64,000 nt of DNA from Jilunia laotingensis (GCF_014385165.1 NZ_JACRTF010000001.1:3286001-3350000); one strand, 5' to 3'; shown: positions 52,682-61,913, counted from the first letter of the stretch. Numbers and translations are program-made. Notes: a model not told the origin generated them from the sequence alone.

Positions 52682-53635
52682 ATGTATTATCTTATTATGC
52701 TAGTTCTGCTATTTTTGGCAGAACTTTTTTATTTCCGTATTGCTGATAAATGCAATATCATCGATAAGCCTAACGAACGTAGTTCACATACCCGGATCAC
52801 TTTACGGGGAGGTGGAATAATTTTTTATTTTGGTGCTTTATTGTACTGTTTGACGAACCATTTTGAATATCCGTGGTTTGTATTGGCTTTGACCTTGATC
52901 ACGTTTATCAGCTTTATAGATGATATTCATTCCACTTCGCAAGGTTTACGTTTGGTTTTTCATTTTGCAGCCATGGCGTTGATGTTCTATCAGTGGGGAT
53001 TATTTTCACTACCATGGTGGACTACTATAATTGCGTTGATTGTTTGTACAGGCATCATCAATGCTTATAATTTTATGGATGGTATTAATGGAATAACGGG
53101 GGGATATTCTTTGGTAATACTTAGTGCCTTGGCTTATATAAATGCTGAGATTGTTCCTTTTGTGGAACAAAGTTTGATTCTTATAATGATGTGTTCTGTA
53201 TTGGTTTTCAATTTCTTTAATTTTCGGAAATATGCAAAATGCTTTGCAGGTGATGTAGGTTCTGTGAGTATTGCTTTTGTCATTCTTTTTTTAATTGGTA
53301 GATTAATAATAAAGACAGAAAATATTAGTTGGATTATATTATTTGCTGTTTATGGAGTCGATAGTGTATTGACAATCATACATCGCTTGATGCTTCGTGA
53401 GAATATCAGTCTACCTCATAGAAAGCATTTATACCAGATTATGGCGAACGAATTAAAAATTCCTCATACGATTGTATCATTTATTTATATGATGATACAG
53501 GCAATAGTAATAATTGGATATTTTGTTTTTCAAAAATATGATTATTGGTATTTGTTGGGAAGCATATTTATATTATGTTGTCTGTATGTGTTCTTTATAA
53601 ATAAATATTTTAAGTTACACATAAGCAGTAAGTAA
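52682..53635 (+). CDS. Undecaprenyl-phosphate sugar-1-phosphate transferase (WecA/WbpL-like)
   Basis: A 317-residue polytopic membrane protein of the MraY/WecA/WbpL family: DKPNERSSHTRITLRGGGI near residue 25, SFIDDIHST near 78 (Mg-binding Asp pair), INAYNFMDGINGITGGYSL near 121, FAGDVGSVSIAFV near 185 and HRKHLYQIM near 245. It starts repeat-unit assembly by moving a HexNAc-1-phosphate to undecaprenyl phosphate. The pairing with the WbpV-like gene suggests QuiNAc or FucNAc as first sugar. The 138-bp gap before it contains a TATTTTTG (52558-52565), so its own weak promoter is possible. Confidence 0.93.
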   Translation: MYYLIMLVLLFLAELFYFRIADKCNIIDKPNERSSHTRITLRGGGIIFYFGALLYCLTNHFEYPWFVLALTLITFISFIDDIHSTSQGLRLVFHFAAMALMFYQWGLFSLPWWTTIIALIVCTGIINAYNFMDGINGITGGYSLVILSALAYINAEIVPFVEQSLILIMMCSVLVFNFFNFRKYAKCFAGDVGSVSIAFVILFLIGRLIIKTENISWIILFAVYGVDSVLTIIHRLMLRENISLPHRKHLYQIMANELKIPHTIVSFIYMMIQAIVIIGYFVFQKYDYWYLLGSIFILCCLYVFFINKYFKLHISSK

Positions 53636-53649
53636 TCATATTGCAAAGC

Positions 53650-53690
53650 AAACTCCCGGTACGTTTATGAAAATAAGCTATCGGGAGTTT
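53650..53690. terminator. Bidirectional terminator at the end of the capsule locus
   Basis: AAACTCCCGGTA (53650-53661) pairs with TATCGGGAGTTT (53679-53690, one G-T pair), followed by TTCTTTT. It lies between convergent genes ending at 53635 and 53720. Confidence 0.85.
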
Positions 53691-53719
53691 TTCTTTTGTA
53701 AGAATTCCGTCTGTTATTT

Positions 53720-55603
53720 TTATTGTTGAATACATCGGATGGAATATCCGCAATAGTCCGAATAAGCAGCTCTTTTGATTTCATTGCTGTCAAATCGTAA
53801 AAGAATTCCATTTTCGAATAGTGTATCTGAGGAATTTCCCATACTCCAATAGGCTACATATTTTTTTTCGAAGCCATAAATACTCATGTCTGAATCTGCG
53901 CCTTTGGAATAAAGTCCCACGGGCAATGCATTGAATCCTGTGAGATTGGTTGCTGTACATTCTGAAGCTTCCCATAATTTGTTTATGGCTTTCAATGAGG
54001 ATATATCTCCTTCCAAGTATGTATTTAACTGTTGCCATGAAGATTCATCAGCGATTTTCCAACCTACTGGTGCCAATTTACCGGTCATTACAGCTTTTTT
54101 GTTGTAGAAAACATTATTCTCCTTTTTAAAATATCCTGCGGTTGTTTTGCTTGAATTAGACAGTGTCTTGAGAGTAATTTTTTTTCCATCCGTATATATA
54201 GTTGCTTTCAGGTCATCCCTCATCCAGTATTGCGTACCTATTTTTACAATAGGATAGAGGATGGTTTCATTTCCCCTGCCATCGGCTAGCTTTTTTTCAC
54301 GAATAGATAAAAGCAAAGGAGTAGTTGGGGCAGTGAGGCTGATTGAATAATTATCACTGATGTAAAAACCAGAGATGGGAGGTTGGCTTCCGGCTATGTA
54401 TGTTAATTGATGGGTTTTAATGTTCCAGGATACATTTCCACCATGAATAGGGCTTTCGGCTCCTATGATTTGGAGTATGGTACCATTGCTCCAATTGCAA
54501 ATTCCATTTTTTACCGGATATATCACAATCGCTTGGGCATGTATATCTTTTGCCGAGAGGTATTCTTTACATACTTCGGCTACTATTTTTCCTTTCGAAG
54601 TGATAGTATATATGTTACTTTTCTCAAAGTTGAAATCATTGATTTCGATAAATGTCTTTTCTTCTTTTTCTTCCGGAGTGACCTCGCTTTTGTTGCCTTG
54701 TTTCCAATCGCTTATTTCTGGTATGATGCCATTTATTCCTTTCTCTGCATCATAAAATAATTCAATTTCACAAGCAGTTCCACTTTCTAACTGGTAGTTT
54801 TTAGCCAGTTGACAGATATAGTTTTTATCGTTGATTTGCAACGTCATGAATTCTGTGTTTGCAGCTATGGTGTGTGGCATTAACATACAATTTTTTCCTG
54901 TTAGTTTACCGTTGAGAATGCTCCATTCTCCATAAGGAAATAGGCTTTGTTGATTAGAGAGTGAAGTTATTTCTTGGCTATCAAAATCATAAATTGCTTG
55001 GGTTGGAACATTATTCAATGTGATTCTCGGATTGCTCGTTTTGAGTGATTTTATATCACTATCTGAAGAAGGGGTTATGCTGATGGATAACTGGCTAAGT
55101 CGATGGATATAAGATAAGTCTACATTTGCCTTACCTGAAGTAATATTATTGATCTCAGCTGTCATGAAATCAGACGAATTATAATCATGTAATGACCGTT
55201 GATCCGTTTGGATAGTAATTGGCATGTTGGTTGCACCGGTCATGATACCTGACTCTTGATAAGGATAATAACTGATAAAATCGCATTTGCCTTTTGCTGC
55301 CGGATAATAAATTTCTTCCTTTGGTGTGAAACCGGAACTTGTACAGTCGAAACGTATATTTTCAATATACCGCTCTTTGTCTAATGGAGTAGGAGATACT
55401 AATATGTAGATCCCAATAGCATCGTCAGAACCTTCCTTATAGATTTGGGTATGTAATTTTTTGGCTGATATTTTGATTGGGATATCGCCTATGATAGGAA
55501 GAGTCTTTTCGTCATCATTTATGCTATTCACACAAGAGAGGATGATTAGGCAACTTCCTATCATAAAACAATTATAGAGAATTTTTATAATAAATGTTTT
55601 CAT
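53720..55603 (-). CDS. Fimbrillin-like lipoprotein with C-terminal FISUMP domain (second copy)
   Basis: A 627-residue predicted lipoprotein with lipobox LIILSC at about residues 19-24. Residues about 35-310 match the Bacteroidetes FimA/Mfa fimbrillin pattern (DDAIGIYIL, DFISYYPYQ, SDFMTAEINNITSGKANVDLSYIHRLSQL), and the C-terminal 150 residues show the FISUMP pattern (VKIGTQYWMRDDLKATIYTDG, GWKIADESSWQQL, GFNALPVGLYS, YGYSIRC-like ending). It is a surface or adhesin-like protein. It lies 6 bp downstream of a full-length paralogue, a tandem duplication. Confidence 0.83.
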   Translation of the reverse strand: MKTFIIKILYNCFMIGSCLIILSCVNSINDDEKTLPIIGDIPIKISAKKLHTQIYKEGSDDAIGIYILVSPTPLDKERYIENIRFDCTSSGFTPKEEIYYPAAKGKCDFISYYPYQESGIMTGATNMPITIQTDQRSLHDYNSSDFMTAEINNITSGKANVDLSYIHRLSQLSISITPSSDSDIKSLKTSNPRITLNNVPTQAIYDFDSQEITSLSNQQSLFPYGEWSILNGKLTGKNCMLMPHTIAANTEFMTLQINDKNYICQLAKNYQLESGTACEIELFYDAEKGINGIIPEISDWKQGNKSEVTPEEKEEKTFIEINDFNFEKSNIYTITSKGKIVAEVCKEYLSAKDIHAQAIVIYPVKNGICNWSNGTILQIIGAESPIHGGNVSWNIKTHQLTYIAGSQPPISGFYISDNYSISLTAPTTPLLLSIREKKLADGRGNETILYPIVKIGTQYWMRDDLKATIYTDGKKITLKTLSNSSKTTAGYFKKENNVFYNKKAVMTGKLAPVGWKIADESSWQQLNTYLEGDISSLKAINKLWEASECTATNLTGFNALPVGLYSKGADSDMSIYGFEKKYVAYWSMGNSSDTLFENGILLRFDSNEIKRAAYSDYCGYSIRCIQQ

Positions 55604-55609
55604 AGGGGC

Positions 55610-57505
55610 TTATTCTTGGATGCAACGGATGGCATAGGCGCAATAGTCTGAATATTTAGCTCCTTTTATTTCATTATACTGATAGTTTAACGTGATACCA
55701 AAATCTGATAGACTGGTTTGTGTATTTCCTACTTTCCAATATGAAACATATTGTGATGTACCTTTTAGCATTACTGGAACGGAAGTTCCATAATAGCTAC
55801 CTATTGCTATCCCATTGAAGTCAGATAAGTTGTTTGGCTCGGTAATTTCAGACGAAGAATCCCATTTATTTGCTTTGAGTACAGCTGATTCGTCATGAAT
55901 ATAACTTTTTAACAAATTCCATTCTGCTTCATTGGGAATTTTCCATCCTTTGGGTATTAGTTTACCAGAAATGACACTTGTCTTGTTATAAAAATAATTT
56001 TTATTTATATAACAATATCCCGCAGAGGCATTTTTAAGTTGTGATGAATTATTAGTAATAGCACCCCCGTCATTATATTTAGTAGCACTTAGGTTTTCTC
56101 TCATCCAATATTGTGTTCCTATTTTTACGATTGGATAGCTTATGGTTTCATTACCTCTTATATCTGTTAGTATTTTTTCTGTCACAGATATGTCTTGGAG
56201 CTTATCACCTTCTTCAAAAGTTATATTTCCTTCGTTGTTCACATAAATTTGTTTGATAGGAGCAGTGCTTCCAGCTTGATAAGTAAATGAATTATTTGCA
56301 GTATCCCATGTTATATTTCCCCCATGTACGTTTTCAATATTTCCTAGAAGTTGTAATATAATACCTTTATTCTTTTCTTTTTCTGTGTAGAGAACGATGG
56401 CTTGTGAATTGATATATTCATTTCTTAAATACTCCTTACATATTTCTCCAATTATTATATTTTGAGATGTTGAAAGGGTATAAACATTTGATTTATTGAA
56501 GTTAAGATTAGCTATTTGTATAACTTTATTTTCTTCTTGTTCTTCAAATGTGGCATTACCACTATTTCCTGGGTGCCAGTCCCCAATTGAAGAAGTTATA
56601 CCTTGAATTCCTACTCTGGAATCATAAATTAATAGGAGTTCGCAACTTGTGCCACTTTCTAGTATAAGGTCTGCTGGAATATGTGTTATATATGTTTTAT
56701 TATTTCCTGTTTGCAATGTTAATTCACAATTAGTGCCTGTTTGTGGAATTATTAATGCTTTTTTTCCTTTAAGCTGGTTATTCTCTTCGTCTTTTATCCA
56801 ATCACCATTGGGGGTAATAGTAAGTGGATTGCTCAAATTTGTGAATATTTCAGTTTCTATATTGTATAACCCCTGAGTATTTAGATTGTTAATGGTAATG
56901 GAAGCATTCTGCTGTAAGAGATCAATGTCTTCCTTTTCTTGAAGTTGTAAGACGAGATTCAATTGGCATAATTTATGATTATGTTGAAGGTTGATGGCTT
57001 TTTTGCTTGGTGTTACGTTGTTTGTTTGGGCAACCATAAAATCAGAATCACCGTATCCTTTAGCTGTGTTTTGATCTGGACAGACACTGACTTTAATTGT
57101 ATTTGTTTCCTGAATGATTCCTTCGTTTTGATACGGGTAGCAACTAATAAAGTCACATGCTCCATTGCCTTGGGGATAATAAATATCTTCTTCAGATGTA
57201 AAACCTGTTACAGATGAATAAGTGAATTTCATATTATCAACGTGACGTTTTCCGCTAAGAGTTTCCGGTTGCAGCAATACATAGAGTCCGATGGCATCGT
57301 TATCTTCAAATGAATTGCCATTTGTTCGTGAATGAACGGATGCTTGCAGGATTTGTCCGGAAATTGTGATTGGAATTTTGTTAGAAACAGGTGTAAAAGG
57401 TACTTCTTCAGGAGTTTGAACATTACTAGTACATGAATATACAATACTGGTAATAACTGATATTGCAAGACTATGTCTCACAATTGATTTAACAAGGTTT
57501 TTCAT
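55610..57505 (-). CDS. Fimbrillin-like lipoprotein with C-terminal FISUMP domain (first copy)
   Basis: A 631-residue paralogue of the downstream gene with the same architecture: lipobox IVYSC near residue 25, the fimbrillin region (DNDAIGLYVLLQPE, CDFISCYPYQ, SDFMVAQTNNVTPSKKAINL) and a FISUMP end (VKIGTQYWMRENLSATKYNDG, KGWKIPNEAEWNLL, DFNGIAIGSYYG, YCAYAIRCIQE). Sequence similarity runs the whole length but is moderate, so the duplication is not recent. It is the promoter-proximal gene of the pair, with a good promoter at 57539-57570. Confidence 0.83.
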   Translation of the reverse strand: MKNLVKSIVRHSLAISVITSIVYSCTSNVQTPEEVPFTPVSNKIPITISGQILQASVHSRTNGNSFEDNDAIGLYVLLQPETLSGKRHVDNMKFTYSSVTGFTSEEDIYYPQGNGACDFISCYPYQNEGIIQETNTIKVSVCPDQNTAKGYGDSDFMVAQTNNVTPSKKAINLQHNHKLCQLNLVLQLQEKEDIDLLQQNASITINNLNTQGLYNIETEIFTNLSNPLTITPNGDWIKDEENNQLKGKKALIIPQTGTNCELTLQTGNNKTYITHIPADLILESGTSCELLLIYDSRVGIQGITSSIGDWHPGNSGNATFEEQEENKVIQIANLNFNKSNVYTLSTSQNIIIGEICKEYLRNEYINSQAIVLYTEKEKNKGIILQLLGNIENVHGGNITWDTANNSFTYQAGSTAPIKQIYVNNEGNITFEEGDKLQDISVTEKILTDIRGNETISYPIVKIGTQYWMRENLSATKYNDGGAITNNSSQLKNASAGYCYINKNYFYNKTSVISGKLIPKGWKIPNEAEWNLLKSYIHDESAVLKANKWDSSSEITEPNNLSDFNGIAIGSYYGTSVPVMLKGTSQYVSYWKVGNTQTSLSDFGITLNYQYNEIKGAKYSDYCAYAIRCIQE

Positions 57506-57538
57506 AATACGATTAATCTATTGGTTTTTAATATTCTG

Positions 57539-57570
57539 CTAAGATAAATGTAGTTTTTTATAAAAACAAA
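57539..57570 (-). promoter_or_regulatory. Promoter of the tandem fimbrillin genes
   Basis: On the minus strand: TTTG (57570-57567), 20-bp spacer, TATCTTAG (57546-57539; one mismatch to TAnnTTTG). It lies 34 bp before the ATG at 57505. I see no flanking inverted repeats of the kind around the capsule promoter. Confidence 0.6.
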
Positions 57571-58056
57571 CAATATTGATAATGTTTTTATAAAGTTATA
57601 TAATAGTCTTGCATTTGTTTTATTATAGAAAGAATTCTAAATCAATGGGTGAATCATTTTATTTTTTATCTTGATTATAGAACTTTTTGGAGTAATAATA
57701 AAACATAGTTTGGTGTTAATCGTCAAATTGAATAGTTAAGAAAAAACTGTTATTTTTTTTGGTATTATTAAATGATAAATTATTAATAAAAATGGTGTGG
57801 AGGTATAGAAAAAATAGTGAGAACTATAAAAATAGAAAACTCTATAAATATAGAATCAGCGATCATATTCTTTATATATTTCCAGAAAAGAGGGTCAGAG
57901 GATAGTAAAAAAAACAGGTATTTGCTCTTTTTATTCTTAATGATTTTATTTTGATTTATGCAGAAATAGAGTAACAAAAGATTTTTCAGAGTAGATTGAA
58001 TATTGTCCTTTTTACTGTTTTTTCGCGCTGTATTAATCAATTTAATAGAAAAACTT
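57571..58056. other. A/T-rich intergenic region upstream of the recombinase
   Basis: No supported gene in 486 bases. It contains runs of A and T and short palindromes but no clear plus-strand promoter for the recombinase. Confidence 0.5.
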
Positions 58057-58659
58057 ATGGTAATAGCTTATTTAAGAGTAAGTACGGAAAAGCAATTTTT
58101 AGCGAATCAAAAGGAAGAAATTTTAAGATTTGCTGAAAAAAATGGACTGACCATTGATAAATGGTACACCGAGACGGTGAGTGGAAGTGTAAGCACAAAA
58201 GAACGAAAATTAGCACCGCTATTGAAACAGATGAAACCTGGGGATACATTGGTTGTAACTGAGATTTCGAGGTTAAGTCGTACGTTACTGGAAATCATGA
58301 CAATCTTGAATTTATGTATCAAAAAGCAAGTCGTGCTATACAGCACGAAAGAAGGATACGTATTTCAGAATGATATTAATAGTAAAGTACTGGGGTTCGC
58401 TTTTGGTTTGATGGCTGAAATTGAACGTAACTTGATTTCTATGCGTACCAAAGAAGCATTGGCAAGACGTAAGCAAGAGGGAATAGCATTAGGAAGAAAA
58501 AAAGGAGATAATCCTAAATTGCAGGTTCTTCATGATAACAAGAGATATATTTTGAAACAAGCTAAAGGTGGGCAGAAACATGCAAAGCTGGCTCGTGAGT
58601 TTGGAGTTTCCAGAACTACTATGTTCCGGTTTTTAAAAGCGCAGGGAGTCGTAAATTAA
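58057..58659 (+). CDS. Serine site-specific recombinase / DNA invertase (Mpi-like)
   Basis: Start at the ATG giving MVIAYLRVSTEKQ; the open frame begins 18 codons earlier but those residues are not conserved. The 200-residue product is a small serine recombinase: catalytic Ser9 in YLRVSTEKQ, the conserved Arg in ISRLSRTLLEIM near residue 70, the long E-helix region GFAFGLMAEIERNLISMRTKEAL and a C-terminal helix-turn-helix (AKLAREFGVSRTTMFRFL). Size and wording match Mpi, the B. fragilis invertase that flips capsule promoters. The capsule segment at 35.0 kb carries a matching type of site. Confidence 0.9.
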   Translation: MVIAYLRVSTEKQFLANQKEEILRFAEKNGLTIDKWYTETVSGSVSTKERKLAPLLKQMKPGDTLVVTEISRLSRTLLEIMTILNLCIKKQVVLYSTKEGYVFQNDINSKVLGFAFGLMAEIERNLISMRTKEALARRKQEGIALGRKKGDNPKLQVLHDNKRYILKQAKGGQKHAKLAREFGVSRTTMFRFLKAQGVVN

Positions 58660-58720
58660 TATTTTTATCAGGTATTAAATAAGGTGGGCAAAAAGGTGTT
58701 CCAATGATTTTGAAAGTAAA

Positions 58721-58807
58721 AATCGCTCTTACTACCGGATGAATTGCGCTCAAAAAGCTGGATACATAACTTTAGGAGTACAGTTCATAACTATAGTAAG
58801 GGCGATT
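58721..58807. repeat. Inverted repeat after the recombinase gene
   Basis: AATCGCTCTTACTA (58721-58734) and TAGTAAGGGCGATT (58794-58807) are reverse complements with one mismatch (a G-T pair in RNA), 59 bp apart. It may be a terminator stem for the recombinase or the convergent gene, or a recombination site. Confidence 0.6.
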
Positions 58808-58843
58808 CTGTAAATTAAATATTACTTGGGTATACTTACATGT

Positions 58844-59416
58844 CTACTCTTCTTCTTTTCCTCTTTTATGCAAATTTTTTAGTTCAAACGAGAGCATGAT
58901 TCTAAAGAAACCGATTATAAGGAAAGTAAATGAGATCATATAGATCGCGTATAAAGCACCGACTGCAGGTTGCCATAGAATGATTAAAGAGCAAAGTATT
59001 GCAAGTATGCCAAAAGCCATGTACCAGCCCCAATCACGGGTACCATAGCGTTTAAGGTCCATTGAGTAGCCTGTGGCTGAGAAGCCGCGGAACATCAACC
59101 AGAATGCGATAAGGAATGGAATTACTTCCATGCTGACCATTGGGTACGCAACCAGATATATACCTATAAGAAGATCGATTATACCTCCCGCCAGGTACCA
59201 TCCCCAACTGGATACATGTTTATTGCTTATTGCAAACAGAATTTCGAGAATACCACTGATTAGCATAGAAATGCTGAATATAATACTAAGCGCTACATAG
59301 CTGCTCAGGGGAGCAAACATAAGGCAAATGGCAACACCGATATACAAAATACCTAAAAGGAGGGATACCCACCAGTTTTTCACTGATTGTTGAAGCCCGT
59401 CAAATACTGTTTTCAT
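58844..59416 (-). CDS. HdeD-like membrane protein (DUF308)
   Basis: A 190-residue protein with six hydrophobic helices in three pairs, the repeat pattern of HdeD/DUF308 proteins: WWVSLLLGILYIGVAICLM, SMLISGILEILFAI, GWYLAGGIIDLLIGIYL, RGFSATGYSMD and GWYMAFGILAILCSLII. HdeD supports acid resistance in E. coli; the role here is not proven. It has a highly charged C-terminal tail. A candidate promoter lies upstream at 59465-59472. Confidence 0.88.
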   Translation of the reverse strand: MKTVFDGLQQSVKNWWVSLLLGILYIGVAICLMFAPLSSYVALSIIFSISMLISGILEILFAISNKHVSSWGWYLAGGIIDLLIGIYLVAYPMVSMEVIPFLIAFWLMFRGFSATGYSMDLKRYGTRDWGWYMAFGILAILCSLIILWQPAVGALYAIYMISFTFLIIGFFRIMLSFELKNLHKRGKEEE

Positions 59417-59450
59417 ACGATTGTAATTTTTTGAATTGATACTATATATT

Positions 59451-59475
59451 TGTTAGGGGAGTAACAAACCTAACA
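59451..59475 (-). promoter_or_regulatory. -7 element overlapping a palindrome upstream of the HdeD-like gene
   Basis: On the minus strand TAGGTTTG (59472-59465) matches TAnnTTTG. It overlaps the inverted repeat TGTTAGG/CCTAACA (59451-59457, 59469-59475), a possible operator. No -33 element at the right distance. Confidence 0.4.
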
Positions 59476-59631
59476 GAAAAAGGTTTGATTTATTTATTGA
59501 TCGTTTATCATTTATCTTTAATCACTGATCGAGTGAACTAATTAAGTACTTCCATTGTTCTATACATATATGGTGTAGAAATACACATTATTATAATATA
59601 AATAGTAGATAACTAAATAATAAATTTCCTT

Positions 59632-60135
59632 ATGGCAACAACAAATTTCAAAGGACAACCGGTGAAGATTATCGGTGAATTCATTCAAGTAGGCAAAGTA
59701 GCTCCAGATTTCGAGCTGGTAAAAACTGATTTATCTTCTTTTTCTCTTAAAGATTTAAAAGGTAAAAATGTAATTCTAAATATTTTCCCGAGTCTTGACA
59801 CGAGTGTATGCGCAACGTCAGTACGTAAATTCAACAAATTGGCAGCAGGAATGAAGGATACGGTAGTGTTGGCTATATCAAAAGATTTACCTTTTGCACA
59901 TGCCCGTTTTTGTACTACTGAAGGCATCGAAAATGTGATACCATTGTCAGATTTCCGCTTTTCCGATTTTGACGAGAGCTACGGAGTGCTGATGGCAGAT
60001 GGTCCGCTTGCCGGATTGTTGGCGCGTGCTGTGGTAGTTGTTGGAAAAGATGGTAAGGTGGCTTATACTGAGCTTGTTCCGGAGATTACGCAAGAACCCG
60101 ATTATGACAAGGCATTGGCTGCAGTGAAAGAATAA
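59632..60135 (+). CDS. tpx: Thiol peroxidase (Tpx)
   Basis: A 167-residue atypical 2-Cys peroxiredoxin that reduces peroxides with thioredoxin. The peroxidatic Cys is in NIFPSLDTSVCATSVRKF near residue 61 and the resolving Cys in AHARFCTTEGIENV near residue 95, the Tpx spacing. Start motif GQPVKIIGEFIQVGKVAPDF is typical. It appears monocistronic: a hairpin follows at 60222-60246. Confidence 0.97.
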   Translation: MATTNFKGQPVKIIGEFIQVGKVAPDFELVKTDLSSFSLKDLKGKNVILNIFPSLDTSVCATSVRKFNKLAAGMKDTVVLAISKDLPFAHARFCTTEGIENVIPLSDFRFSDFDESYGVLMADGPLAGLLARAVVVVGKDGKVAYTELVPEITQEPDYDKALAAVKE

Positions 60136-60221
60136 TTATTGCAGAGTTAGAGATCCGTATCTTTTGCCTAAAGTGTGAGTTACGGGGTTATAAAATTTTG
60201 GACCTAATAGGGACTGGTTAT

Positions 60222-60246
60222 TAAGTATAGCGATCTGCTATACTTA
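60222..60246 (+). terminator. Perfect hairpin between tpx and the DUF3078 gene
   Basis: TAAGTATAGC (60222-60231) and GCTATACTTA (60237-60246) form a perfect 10-bp stem with a 5-base loop; a T run follows about 20 bp later, so termination is plausible but not certain. Confidence 0.55.
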
Positions 60247-60296
60247 CAGTTCTTGTTAGGTTGTGTTTTTTTAGACTCAATTTAACCTAAACGAAA

Positions 60297-61181
60297 ATGA
60301 ATAAAAAACAAATCCTATTCGTTGCCCTTGCACTCTTGGGCAGTGAAGCTTTGGTGGCCCAAACAGAGCAAGCAGAAAATACTTCTCCCTGGACAAGGGA
60401 AGGGTATGTCGGGCTAAAATTGACTCAGGTAAGTTTGACAAACTGGTCGGCTGGCGGTGATAACTCAGTCGCTTTTGATTTACAAGGTACGTATCAAGCC
60501 AATTATAAAAAAGGTAAACATTTGTGGAACAATCGTCTTGAATTGGCCTACGGTTTGAATAAAACCGGTGAAGATGGTGTCAGGAAGGCTAATGATAAAA
60601 TATATATGAATACCAATTACGGGTATTCAATTGCGAAGAATTGGTATGCGAGTGCGTATGCTACATTTCAAACTCAGTTTTCTCCGGGATACGATTATAA
60701 AGTGAGTAAGGACATTTCTGTTTCCGAATTTATGTCACCGGCTTATTTAACTACTGGCTTGGGGTTTACTTATGAGCCGAATAAGATCTTTACAGTCATG
60801 CTATCACCGGCTTCTTGGCGTGGCACATTTGTCTTGAATGACCGCTTGTCAGATGAAGGTGCTTATGGAGTAGATCCAGGAAAACATCTGCTATCCGGTT
60901 TCGGGGCAAACTTGAAGGGAGAGGTAAGGTATGAATTTATGCAGAATATGACCGTTTATTCCCGTTTGGACTTGTATTCGGACTATTTACATAAACCTCA
61001 GAATATTGATGTGAATTGGGAAGTACAACTGAATATGGCAATCAATAAATGGTTCTCAACGACCTTGACAACCAATTTGGTATACGATGATGATGTGAAA
61101 ATTACTCAAAAAGACGGTACTAAAGGGTCGCGAGTGCAATTTAAAGAAATCTTAGGAGTAGGCTTACAGTTTAATTTTTGA
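60297..61181 (+). CDS. DUF3078 outer-membrane protein
   Basis: A 294-residue protein with a signal peptide (MNKKQILFVALALLGSEALVAQ). The mature protein opens with a conserved WTREGYVGLKLTQVSLTNWSAGGDNSV-type segment (conserved LTNWSAGG) and then alternates beta-strand-like stretches (YQANYKKGKHLWNNRLELAYGL) to a C-terminal aromatic residue in VGLQFNF, as in outer-membrane barrels. This is the Bacteroidetes DUF3078 family, function unknown. Confidence 0.88.
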   Translation: MNKKQILFVALALLGSEALVAQTEQAENTSPWTREGYVGLKLTQVSLTNWSAGGDNSVAFDLQGTYQANYKKGKHLWNNRLELAYGLNKTGEDGVRKANDKIYMNTNYGYSIAKNWYASAYATFQTQFSPGYDYKVSKDISVSEFMSPAYLTTGLGFTYEPNKIFTVMLSPASWRGTFVLNDRLSDEGAYGVDPGKHLLSGFGANLKGEVRYEFMQNMTVYSRLDLYSDYLHKPQNIDVNWEVQLNMAINKWFSTTLTTNLVYDDDVKITQKDGTKGSRVQFKEILGVGLQFNF

Positions 61182-61211
61182 TTGATATATTTAATTTTAT
61201 CGAGGTATTAA

Positions 61212-61261
61212 AAATGTGCCAATTAACTACATGGACATTCCATGTGGTAATTGGCACATTT
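61212..61261. terminator. Strong bidirectional terminator
   Basis: AAATGTGCCAATTA (61212-61225) and TAATTGGCACATTT (61248-61261) are exact reverse complements; after one bulged base the stem continues inward (CTACATGG with CCATGTGG) to a 5-base loop, about 22 bp in all. It separates two convergent genes. Confidence 0.88.
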
Positions 61262-61274
61262 GATGAAAATATAT

Positions 61275-61913
61275 TTATTTCTTCTTCATTCCTTTATACA
61301 AGAGGAATCCTACGATAAATACACCTACTGCTATAAAGAAGTAACCTAATTCATGGCTGTATTCCGTAACCCGAGCCAGTAGTTGTTCTTCACTTTCAAT
61401 ACCGGGAACAGACGCCAGATTATAACCTATAATTGCCAGAATGGAATTCCATAAGCCTGCTCCAAGCGTAGTATACAGAAGAAATGTAGACAATTTCATT
61501 TTTGCTAATCCGGCGGGAATAGAAATAAGTTGCCGTACAGCAGGGATTAAGCGGCCAATAAAAGTTGAAAGGGCACCATGCTTATCAAAATAAGTTTCCG
61601 CATGTTCTACTTTTGCTTGATCGATCAGGCACATATGCCCGAAACGACTGTTGGCGAACTTGTATATAAGAGGACGCCCCAGCCAGTATGCCAGATAATA
61701 ATTTATAAGCGCACCGATATTGGCACCGATCGTAGAAAACAATACAACCAAATATACATTCATCTCATCATTCACCGCAGCTTTGTACGCGGCAGGGGGT
61801 ACAACAACCTCGGACGGAAAGGGAATAAAGGAACTTTCAATGGCCATCAACAAAGTTATAGTCCAATAATTAAGGTGGTCGAGACACCATTGTATAAATG
61901 CTACAGATTCCAT
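61275..61913 (-). CDS. DedA family membrane protein
   Basis: A 212-residue DedA/SNARE-associated (VTT) protein: LLMAIESSFIPFPSEVVVPPA near residue 20 with the conserved Glu and Pro, INYYLAYWLGRPLIY, KHGALSTFIGRLIPAVRQLISIPAG near 110-135 with the conserved Arg pair, then membrane helices to the end. DedA proteins affect membrane lipid carriers; recent work links several to undecaprenyl phosphate recycling, but the substrate here is not shown. Confidence 0.92.
   Translation of the reverse strand: MESVAFIQWCLDHLNYWTITLLMAIESSFIPFPSEVVVPPAAYKAAVNDEMNVYLVVLFSTIGANIGALINYYLAYWLGRPLIYKFANSRFGHMCLIDQAKVEHAETYFDKHGALSTFIGRLIPAVRQLISIPAGLAKMKLSTFLLYTTLGAGLWNSILAIIGYNLASVPGIESEEQLLARVTEYSHELGYFFIAVGVFIVGFLLYKGMKKK

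Noticed and set aside
57539..58056. A second invertible promoter for the fimbrillin genes
   Set aside because: Only short A/T palindromes are present; no repeat pair of 15 bp or more flanks the promoter and the ACGTTCG core is absent.
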